Below the pieces are notes generated by a model, which was not told the origin of the DNA, did not search any database, and worked only from the letters and a program-made list of their open reading frames with translations. Source: Phlebopus portentosus (lineage: Eukaryota > Basidiomycota > Agaricomycetes > Boletales > Boletinellaceae). Taken from it: a stretch of DNA of 64,000 bases. The stretch lies in NCBI GenBank assembly GCA_037892935.1, contig JAYXKI010000023.1, forward strand, positions 1 through 64,000, given 5' to 3'. Shown piece after piece: positions 55,621-64,000 of this stretch. Numbering within the stretch: the stretch's first letter is position 1; every line of letters begins with the position of its first letter. The translations under genes were made by a program, and so were the position numbers.

Positions 55621-56139
55621 TGATCAAACCATGTCGCGCTGTGAGGGCCACAGTAAGGAAAGGCAGTGCAAGCTATAGAACATCGACTCCAGATGATTCT
55701 GGAAGTAAGTGTTCAAGTCCAATTACTGTCCCACTTGCTGATGAAGTCATGGCTCTAATCACAGAGCCATCGTTGAACAATGGCAAATCAAGTCTGCAAG
55801 TCCACAACATGAGTCATGAAGAATGCTAGGGACAAAAACAGCCTCACTGAGGTTGCAACATCACTACTCAAACTCGAAGGAGAGAAGATCGATGTCATGC
55901 TTGACCGGGAGGCAGGCAAGACCAAAGTCCTCAGCGATAAAGACCTCGATGTGCTACTCAGTTGTTGCCCGAAAGTGTTCACAGTTAGGACCAAAGGCTG
56001 GTTCTGTGATGCAGATACTAAGGTCCAGAGAGTGCCTTTGGAAGATAAAGAAGATTCTGCTAAGATGAAGCCGAAAGCAGCATTCGCAGTATTCCAAGCT
56101 GCTACGAATGAGGGTAATGATGCGCTTGTGGCTGGGTAA
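55621..56139 (+). pseudogene. Gene fragment, possibly from a chromatin remodeller
   Basis: The last part (about 55,816-56,139) encodes LLKLEGEKIDVMLDREAGK, then VLSDKDLDVLLSCCPKVF and KAAFAVFQA, ending EGNDALVAG. The style recalls the C-terminal region of a fungal SNF2-type ATPase, but I cannot name it with confidence. The upstream part is in another phase. It seems to be a remnant, like the neighbouring Argonaute and HSP70 relics. Confidence 0.35.
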
Positions 56140-56789
56140 GGGTGTCTGAGCAGGGGATCAAACAAAGTATTCGAGCACACAGCTAGTTGATTCGTGAACT
56201 AAAGAAATACATGCTAGAGGCTTTCTATGTTTTAGGTAGTAAAGACGCAAGACATGTATATGAATTAGAATATTAACTGTGGTGGCCCAGAAAATGAGTT
56301 CCTTTTCTGTGCCACCATCATCTCTTTTACTGCGATTCTTGCTCTGTTTATGACACGCTTTCCTGGTTGGTAGAGAAGGATGGCATGCTGTTATGTATTT
56401 GTAAATTGATTCGAATTATTTTTGTACGTAGACATTCCATAGAATTAGCAAATAATAATGCATGGACTCTGGGACTCGTCGATCTCTAAGAATCCAATTC
56501 CATGAAAGTGAATACGCCCGAAATCGAGCTCGAAGCATTGCAGGATGAGAAGTCTTAACGGCTTTGGCTCGCTCGCGTCTCCCACAATTTGACCAAATAT
56601 CGTTCACTAGAGCCTATGTTAGTGACTATCATTTCAACGTGTCTGGTCTGATATCTGGGAATTTGGGTAGCGATGTCGGTCGCTCGAGCAGTGTTAGTTT
56701 TCAAGAGTAAAGGCATTCTAAGTAACAATTCAATTCGCTTTGCTGAGCAGCCATTGAATACCGGAGCGTGGCTCCTTGTCGAGCAATAA
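56140..56789. other. Intergenic sequence before gene 3
   Basis: No gene seen. This is the boundary between the pseudogene region and the TRSMAK gene cluster. Confidence 0.5.
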
Positions 56790-56826
56790 CGTGACCACGT
56801 TTTTGATCACACGCTTTTAAATAAAG
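56790..56826 (+). promoter_or_regulatory. Dyad plus TATA-like box of gene 3
   Basis: CGTGACCACG-N4-GATCACACG (56790-56813) is followed by TTTTAAATAAAG (56815-56826), 93 bp before the ATG from the end of the dyad. Confidence 0.65.
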
Positions 56827-56906
56827 ACCATCTCAATCCACAACCCTGCATATCAAGGCTCACTGCTTCCTCTTCATCCATCCATACTTTAACTCTTCGA
56901 GTCAAC

Positions 56907-57874
56907 ATGGTCCTCACCAGAAGTATGGCGAAGCAGAGTGCCAGCAAGGGCGACAATGGCTCTAACAACTCTCCCGCTGATACTACCGATGCCTCAGTGA
57001 ATACTGCATCCTGTAGAGACGCGGAGAGAGCCGTCGCGAACGATCGCGGCCTTATCCACATCAAGGTCTCGAAGGGTCACGACGCTCCCAAACCGCAAAT
57101 CCCTCAAGGGCGCAGCTCCAGTGATGCTCGTCCCTCTGCTGCTGTCCCAAAGACAACTGGGGCTCGTCGTGGTAGAAAGGCAAGCCGTGAGTATTCATAT
57201 GAATCACCTACCCTCTTTTCATACTGATGAAAGCTGAATCTCAGCCTCGCAAAAGCCACGACCCACGAAGAAGGTCGCGGATAAGACAGGTGGCTTGAAG
57301 CCAGTATCTGCCACTGACTCGAACATTAAAGACATCAGTATGTCCTTTGCTGACCCGTTGCATTACTGAAGGTCTAATTCATGGAATAGCGGATCAACCT
57401 TCGGACATCCCTCCATTCAACCAAAGGGCGAAGAGACCAAGGGAGGACGAAGGCAACAAAGAAAATGAGGCCATTTCCGAACAAGAGCTATTCCTCTCGA
57501 ATGCACGACGCATTCGGCAAAGAATGACCAAGGCACCTATCGACGAGAACTCGGCAAAAGCGGCTGATGAATCGTCAAACACCGGCTCTTCGAGCATTGC
57601 TGATAATGCTGCCGAATCCTCCGATGAGGCAATCGCTATCTCGGCGTTGCTCCAACTTTCGCCCGCAGAGAAGAGGATGGACACATTGGGAAGCTCGGCG
57701 CCGATATCGTTGGTGAATGATCGTTCTGCTTTGACTAGTCAGCGTACATCCTCGCCTAGTAAGCAAGAGACGATCTGGATCTTTAAGGGGATGAAGTTTA
57801 AGGGAATGAAACCCCCCGAGATCAAGTTATTTATGACGCTACTTGAGCTTTCGAAAACGGCCCTTTGTAAATAA
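56907..57874 (+). CDS. TRSMAK-family protein, gene 3
   Basis: Function not recognised. Exons 56907-57186, 57245-57337 and 57390-57874 give 285 aa. Introns of 58 and 52 bp (GTGAGT, GTATGT) are both phase 1. It starts MVLTRSMAKQS. Exon 1 ends in a basic GARRGRKAS stretch. Exon 2 has TKKVADKTGGLKP. Exon 3 has KRPREDEGNKENE, NARRIRQRMTK, then DEAIAISALLQLSP and a C-terminal MTLLELSKT. These blocks line up with genes 1, 2a and 4, and the splice positions match, which is strong support for the model. Confidence 0.8.
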
Positions 57875-58224
57875 ACGCTCTTTCAAACCTCTGATCTACA
57901 ATATCCTGCTAACACTCATCCACTGAGCTCTTCGGCCTGTTCCGCTCGTACACAATAAGCATGTATACGTCTTTTGGTTTCGTTATTCCTTATAGCTTGG
58001 CCTTGTACGGTTTCCCTTCAGTAAACGAGATGTAGTTTGGCTCAGTGATCCTTCGAGATCGTTGTAGCACATCATATTTGTCGAATGTGGGAATAGCGTA
58101 GCATTCGGCAGGGAGGGGAGAGACATACCCTCCTTGTGTTTCGATGGCAGAGTTTACCGTGCATGTGAAATAAGGTAAGGTTGAATTGTTCGGATTTCCG
58201 AGCGTGGCTGCTTTTTGGAGGTAA
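57875..58224. other. Intergenic sequence between genes 3 and 4
   Basis: Includes a block at about 58,036-58,076 that resembles the sequence downstream of gene 2a (10,796-10,836). No gene called. Confidence 0.5.
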
Positions 58225-58258
58225 CGTGATCGCGTTTTGGTCACGCACTATTTAAGAC
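58225..58258 (+). promoter_or_regulatory. Dyad plus TATA-like box of gene 4
   Basis: CGTGATC-N7-GGTCACG (58225-58245), the most perfect palindrome of the six, with CTATTTAAG just after it and the shared leader words TTCAATCC and AACCACA before the ATG at 58371. Confidence 0.7.
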
Positions 58259-58370
58259 TTCGTTCAATCCACAAACTCCCAACAATTAACCACATCCACC
58301 CCGACATAAATCTCGCTACCAGGCGATCTCACTTCCCGTATTTCCATCCTCTTATTATCATCCAGTCGAC

Positions 58371-59309
58371 ATGATCCTTACAAGGAGGATGGCTAAGATA
58401 AAAGCAGAAGGCAGTGCCGATAGTGGCTCGAAGACATCTCCTCCTGATACCGTTACCTCCACAATGAATACTGCCATCTATAGAGACGTAGCAGGAGCTG
58501 TCGCAGAGGGCCGCGATCCTTCTGGCGTCAAGGACATGAAAGCCTGCGTGGCTCCAAACCAAAACGACCCTACAGAGGACAGCAACCATTGTTCTGTCAC
58601 AGAAACGACTAAGGCCCGTCGTGGTCGTACCGCAGCTCGTGAGGACTCATTACTTTACCTATTCGATTTTGAGACCGACTGGAGCTGATTTCTAGCCTCG
58701 AGCAAATCAGGACGTGGCAAAAAAGCCATTGCGAAGGAAAGCGGCTTGAAGCCAGCATCCGTCGTGGAGTCAGCAACTGCTCCTGGTACGTCATTTCAGC
58801 TTCCATGTTAATCTGAAGGATCAACATCTTCCACCTATACATTAGACTTTCCGTCACCCAGACAAGGCCAGAAGAGGCAGAAGGAAGAAGACAAAGGCAA
58901 TAAAGAAAACGAATCTATGTCTGGGCAGCATCTACCTTCGACGAACGCCCGACGCATCCGTCGAAGGACTGCCAGAGCTGTCAGTGACGAGGCTGAAGCG
59001 ACACCTCAAAACACGAACAGCTCGGTCGTTGTAAAGGATCTGTCGGGCTCTCGTTCCCTGCAGCGCGTCTCGTCACGTACCGAATATTCCGCAGATGAGG
59101 TCGTCGCCACCGCCGCCTTGTTACAGTCTGCGAGTGGGAAGTTGAATCGATCCGCGAGCATGCTGCTGACATCCTCTGAGGTAGAGAGAAATTCTGTCCT
59201 ACTCAGCGAAGCCACTCTGTCACTGTGTAGTAGTCATGAATCGGAGCAGATCCTCAAGAGAATAGGTATTCCCGGAATCGAAGCAGTTATGACCCTGGTC
59301 GGAGCTTGA
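58371..59309 (+). CDS. TRSMAK-family protein, gene 4
   Basis: Function not recognised. Exons 58371-58638, 58696-58785 and 58846-59309 give 273 aa; both introns are phase 1 (GTGAGG, GTACGT). It starts MILTRRMAKIK. Exon 2 gives GRGKKAIAKESGLKP. Exon 3 has RQKEEDKGNKENE, TNARRIRRRTAR, then DEVVATAALLQSASG and an end block GIEAVMTLVGA. The middle is Ser/Thr-rich. It is the closest relative of gene 3 in exon 3. Confidence 0.8.
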
Positions 59310-59948
59310 GTTGCAGAGGGCCTGAAGCTGTCAGGCTTTTGGGTGGAGAATGGGCTAGCGCGACTGATGCCACCGAGATGTTCTCACAAAGCATCCAGGA
59401 GGCTCCGCAAGACACCTCGCTTTAACTTCCCTATCCTTTGGACGAAATAGTGAGCATAGGCACCATCCATTTCTTGGGCATCAGTCAACCGTTCACCTAA
59501 ATAGCCATGACAACGTTCCTACTCCGCTAAAGCCTCTTCGATTGATTCTATTTAGCTCATTAGTTGCACGTACCAAGTAGCAGCTTTCCTTCGTTTTCTT
59601 GCGTGGCTTTGTACAATCACCTATTCAATGAACAAATCATCAAATGACTCGACGGTCAATCACTATCGTTGTAGCGTTTCAAGGACATTCGGTTTACGAT
59701 AAGGCCGAGGACAAATTGCCTTCCTGTAAACGACCAAAAAAAAAGTGAGTTGACGCGCGAAACAGGGATGTTAATGCGTTGTGCTTGAGTAGGATAAAGT
59801 GTAATATGACCAGAAATGTTGCCTACCTTCGATGGTTCCTAATCAGCTTGTCGCTTCGTGGTGGTGGTCATAGAGAGTAAAGTGACACTCTAGCGCTTTG
59901 TGAAAAGGGAAAAGGGACGGACGATTATCACAATTCCACATTCTCCCA
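59310..59948. other. Intergenic sequence before duplicated block B
   Basis: No gene or repeat supported. Confidence 0.5.
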
Positions 59949-60856
59949 CGCCATCCTAATCCTAGTGATGATCATTTCGATTTGCCGTTGATCTGCAGTG
60001 ATCACTACTCAAAACACGGGGATTACGTAGCATCTATACTTTCAATGAGCCCTCGATCGTTTGAAGTTTGAATTTGTAAACAACGATAAATGCAAGCGCT
60101 TGCCATTATGTATGTGTGATAATAATATTTCCTACGAATCAATCTACAAAATTTGAATTATATCGCCGATAGAGCACAACTTGAAATCAGCAAATGAAAG
60201 AAGTACGTAATTTACATAAAGAGTCGAGAATCACTAGCGGGTATATCCTTCAGTTCCATTCGCTACATTCCATAACTCATATTCCTTTGACCGTTCCCCT
60301 GAGCTCGACAAGTAGTATGAGTGTAACGAGAACTGCAGATCCGGTTCCACATTCTAGCTCATGTCTGAAACGAGTGGTTGGGGAGTCGGGACAAACATAT
60401 AACGAACGCGCAGATTTCGACGGCACTCGTCTCAAGGGAACGAGGAACATGAACAAAAAGACGCAGGTCCAAATGCTACAATTAGCATTTCGGTCACTTG
60501 TTGAATGAGAAAACCCCCCAACAGCATATAAGAAGCCCCCCGGGGCATCATCTCACAATCCGTCACTGAAGAATAGCCGCCCTTATGCAAAGCTGCTCGC
60601 CCATGGTTAACGCAAATTGACTGCATCCATACACGAGACCCATTTTCAGCTTAAGATGCCCATCTACCTTCTTCCATATAGCACATCGACATGCATCTTG
60701 CAAAATGCAATCTCTTGATAGCGAATAGCATTGTCAGAGGGCGTCGTCCCAGCCTCAAGAATAAAAACAACAGTTCAAACGAGTAAAAATATCAATATTA
60801 ACATCCCCGCTTCGAAAAGGGAGGAATTTGAGACCGTGGCCGACTATCATAAGTAA

Positions 60857-60877
60857 CGTGACCGCGTTTCGGCCACG
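60857..60877 (+). promoter_or_regulatory. Dyad upstream of gene 1b
   Basis: Identical to 1830-1850 and at the same 126-bp distance from its ATG. Confidence 0.6.
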
Positions 60878-61003
60878 CACTTTTCAGGGCCTTGTTCAAT
60901 CCTCCTAGCAATCAACCACACCCACTTCGACTTCGAGACGTGTCACCCAAAGCACCCTATTCTCATATCCCCACATTGATCCATCTGCTATCACCGAGTC
61001 AAC

Positions 61004-61947
61004 ATGGTCCTGACGAGACGGATGGTCAAGGAACGTGCGACAGGTAATACCAACGACGGACCCAACACTTCTAGTACCGGTCCTGCGATCCAAGTCAGTA
61101 ATACCGTCTCTTCGATGTGCTCTGCCGCTGTCATCTATGGAGATGCGGTGGGAGCTAACGTTAACGGTCGTGCCTCTTCGCGCAGAGGAGGCACAAAGGC
61201 CAGCGGCGCTCCTAAACCACAAATCTCCAGAGAGAACAACACCATCGACGCTCGGACACCGGCCGCAAGCCGCAGAGCAGGAGCAGCTAAGCGCAGTTCT
61301 AGACGCAGTTCTAGGCGCAAGCTAACCCGTGAGCAAGCATATCACTCGTTTAATTATGCTTCGTAAACCAACTGAAGTCGCATTTCAGCCTCAAAAACAG
61401 TCACCAAGCCGGGCGGCTTGAACCTAGTCACATCCGCTTACTCACCAGATGAGAGTACTAGTACGCTCTTCTCAGCTGTTTGTTACTTTAAGGAAAACCT
61501 GACCGCCTTTCATTTCCAGACTCGCCGCCAGGGAAAAAGAGGCGGAGGGATGAAGGTGACAGTAATAAAGAGAATGCTGCTGTCGCCAGTCGAGATACTC
61601 CGTCGAAACGACGCGATGAGATTTCGACTAAGTCAGCGAACAAAAACCTGCCGGAAATTGTCGAGGCCCCGTCCAGTCGGAGATCATCGCGCCGAGCCTC
61701 CAGCAGCATGGAAACTTCTGACGACGTAGTATTTGCCTATGAGCTGCTGAAGCTCTCGGGTCGAGGCAGAAATCAATTTGACGTGTCTCCAAGCCCTACG
61801 GCTGTCCTCTCACGCAGTCCCGAGAAGAAGAGCATATCTAACGGAATGACAGCGGTGGACAATGGAGTGGTTCGGAGACTGCTGGAGCTTTTCGATCTGA
61901 AGAAGGTTGAGGACAGGTCCGAGCAACCGGCGGTCGCGAACGCCTGA
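61004..61947 (+). CDS. TRSMAK-family protein, gene 1b
   Basis: Exons 61004-61328, 61389-61460 and 61520-61947 give 274 aa. Nearly identical to gene 1a, with the same intron phases. Exon 1 has a 12-bp tandem unit (CGCAGTTCTAGA-like) that adds four residues, an extra SSRR, to the basic stretch before the first splice site. It keeps the KEN-containing basic block and the DDVVFAYELLKLSG segment. Function unknown. Confidence 0.75.
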
Positions 61948-63404
61948 TCATACTGTATCTATATCCGGCTCTCTTTCCTAACAGGCCGAACCGCGTCCTC
62001 TATAAAGAGGAAGGTTAGATGCTGCCGGCTGACCTATTGACCAGTACGAAGTTTCAACGAGACACGTTTCCTCCCACCACCAGCAGAGAGTTACTTGTAT
62101 ATACCATGGATGTTTGCTCCCCTTCACAATTCTTACCTGGATTTGCACAATCTACTGTGAACTAATGTAGCATCCATTGGCTCGGCGTTCCGCCGGGATT
62201 GCTGAACTGTATCATATGCGTTGACTGTGCGATTAGCGTGGTGTCCTTCGGGACAAAGGCAAAGTCAAGTCTCATGCTCTGAAGTGAGAAGTACACTTCC
62301 GCGACTATGTCAGGTCATGAATTTGGAATAGGAACAAAAAGTGCTCACTTGTGGTGTTTCTTCATTGGGCACTTGACGGACGTAAAAATCAAGAAGAGAG
62401 GCCCATTCTTGGAGGCAAATCCACGTCTCTCACGCCACCACTGGTATGGGTATGAATTGGCGATGATCGCCCTTTGATTTGCAGACGATCGGCTCTACCG
62501 CCACGGCTAGTGCTAGTCATGTGTAAGGATGCTGGAAATCTCAGATGGTTTCAGAGCCAATTAGATTCTCGTAGTATATTTTCTCGCGTCTTTCAATTTA
62601 GTGGATACATGTAAGAATTATCACTGTGGACATTGATTTTGGTATTTCAATCAAGGTGCTCGCATCTATACATTTTCGACGAACTATATACCTTCTCCAC
62701 CGAAGATGAAACTGTAGTCAATACAATAGTACGCTACTGCGAGCTCGCTTCCTTCAAAAGCCCAGGAAGTATGCATTAGTCCTCTCGCGTGAATAATAAA
62801 TGACGCCCGTCCCATTACAATACTAGAAACAAGGTAATAGGTCTTGCACCAAGAAGATCCAGCCTATGCACCACTTGTCGCTCGGAGCAGAGTAGCCCTG
62901 AGATGGGATGAGGAGAGACAAAGCAATCTGTCTCGCTTCGACATTGTCAAATGCCACCGTGTGCAGTTTGAAAGCACGCAGAGGATCTTTCGCTGAGCTT
63001 TGACGGTTATGTCTAAGCAGTAATCTTACAGAACTGGAAGATCTAAGAGACGGTTCCGTTTGACATCAAAATCCATAAAGCTGGACTTGATGGAAATTAC
63101 CACTGGCACGCTTTCACCTGACGGCCGAAGCACTGCACTTGGCATTGCACGATGGGCCAAAATTCATTAGATACACTCTAAATATTAATGTAATGACATG
63201 CAGCGAGTTCCTTCTTCCAGCATCTCTGGATTGGGGATACTTGTATGCCGGTGAGAGGAAGACCGAAGAATTGGGATGAAGAAATCCAGAAAGAACGATC
63301 ACGTGCTTCACGTTTTCAACAAAGATAACGCGTTGTTGAAACAAAGAAGCGGAGCTTGAATTTGGCTTGGATACTTTGACCGTGGCTTGTTGTCGGTCAA
63401 AGAA

Positions 63405-63437
63405 CGTGACCGTGCTTAGAGTCACGTTCAAATAAAG
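63405..63437 (+). promoter_or_regulatory. Dyad plus TATA-like box of gene 2b
   Basis: Same as 8742-8774. The dyad ends 143 bp before the ATG at 63570. Confidence 0.65.
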
Positions 63438-63569
63438 GCCATGTTTTGCTGCAACCTCGTAGTATTTAACCACTATCAGTCCCTCGAAGCTCTCGACCCC
63501 AACGATTCAAAAGCCCTGCCTTTACTTCTCTTCCGTCAATCTGTACCCATTGTCACCCAGCAGTTCAAA

Positions 63570-64000
63570 ATGGTCGTTACACGCTCCATGGCGAAGAAAG
63601 GCAACACCAAAAATAATGGCTCCAGTACATTCGCATCGTCCCGGGTACATTACAAGGCCCACAATACGGACGCTGTCGTCCCTGGAGACGTGGCGAGAGG
63701 AGCTGTTGACAACCGCGTCTCTACGCGCAGCAAGGTCGCGAAGAGTAACAGTGCTCTTCACCATACAATCTCCGGAAAGGACAAGTCTGCACAGTCCTAT
63801 CCTCGCACCAATGTCCCGAGTTTAACGACCACTTCGCGTCATGACAGTCAAAAGCCAACTCGTGAGCAATCATTTCCAACTGCCGCAGTTCTAATACTGA
63901 ATAGCCGATCACAGGCACAAGAAAGCTGTCACGCTCAACCCAAGCCACGGTAAAGAAGCGTGGCTTGAAGTCCAAGGAAGACTCGGATGACTCCATTGAC
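63570..64000 (+). CDS. TRSMAK-family protein, gene 2b, cut by window end
   Basis: Exon 1 is 63570-63861, the intron is 63862-63914 (GTGAGC), and exon 2 runs from 63915 to the window edge. It starts MVVTRSMAKKG. About 126 residues are visible. The exon 2 block KKRGLKSKEDSDDS matches gene 2a, but the encoded residues between about 50 and 95 differ more than the flanking sequence does. The large third exon of gene 2a should lie beyond the edge. Confidence 0.7.

Larger units (their letters stand above)
59949..64000. repeat. Segmental duplication, copy B (runs off the window)
   Basis: Uninterrupted counterpart of 926-3303 plus 7671-9343. It contains the exact empty site ACAAAAAGT (62334-62342) of the TIR transposon. 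The stretches 59,949-60,856 and 61,948-63,404 hold no supported gene. Confidence 0.9.

Noticed and set aside
1..64000. CRISPR arrays, bacterial operons, ribosome binding sites, rRNA or tRNA genes
   Set aside because: None seen. The gene structures are eukaryotic with spliceosomal introns, and no cloverleaf-like or rRNA sequence was recognised by eye.

Overview
The window looks like a transposon-packed stretch of a filamentous fungus, most likely a mushroom-forming basidiomycete. The evidence is short GT-AG introns (about 47-67 bp), three Ty3/gypsy LTR retrotransposons, a TIR DNA transposon, an Argonaute relic and a small family of paralogous intron-containing genes. I see no rRNA, tRNA or CRISPR array.

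Layout. (1) 1-10,850 and 56,790-64,000 hold six members of one unrecognised gene family (here called the TRSMAK family). All have an N-terminal M[VI][LV]TR[RS]M[AV]K motif and, where complete, two phase-1 introns at matching places. All have a dyad CGTGAYC...GRYCACG about 95-150 bp upstream of the ATG. A two-gene block (926-3303 plus 7671-9343) recurs at 59,949-64,000 with very high identity, and a 4.4-kb DNA transposon sits in the first copy only. (2) 11,550-15,390 holds decayed coding sequence whose reading frames are cut almost only by TGA codons. (3) 15,395-48,626 is a nest of three LTR elements. Host element X (about 12.1 kb once guests are removed) carries chromovirus Z (6.6 kb, antisense, nearly identical LTRs) in its left LTR and element Y (14.5 kb) in its pol gene. 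(4) 48,627-56,200 is a graveyard: a broken Argonaute gene, a scrambled HSP70 pseudogene, an AT-rich tandem repeat, a hAT-like MITE with perfect 8-bp target duplications, and a fragment of another gene.

Most interesting points. X and Y, related but diverged Ty3/gypsy families, each carry downstream of integrase a spliced gene on the opposite strand whose product ends in a fungal-type Zn(II)2Cys6 cysteine cluster. Y also has a sense-strand accessory ORF of 315 aa. In X the antisense gene is fully open although gag-pro and integrase contain stops. Z shows the signature of tRNA-independent self-priming: 11 nt next to its 5' LTR are complementary to the predicted first 11 nt of its own RNA, which begins 34 bp after a TATA box. 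The DNA transposon has a transposase I cannot place in a known superfamily, and its empty site is preserved 55 kb away in the same window.

The six host-like genes probably form a co-regulated, tandemly expanded cluster of small basic, probably nuclear proteins, split by about 46 kb of transposon and pseudogene material. Their function is unknown.
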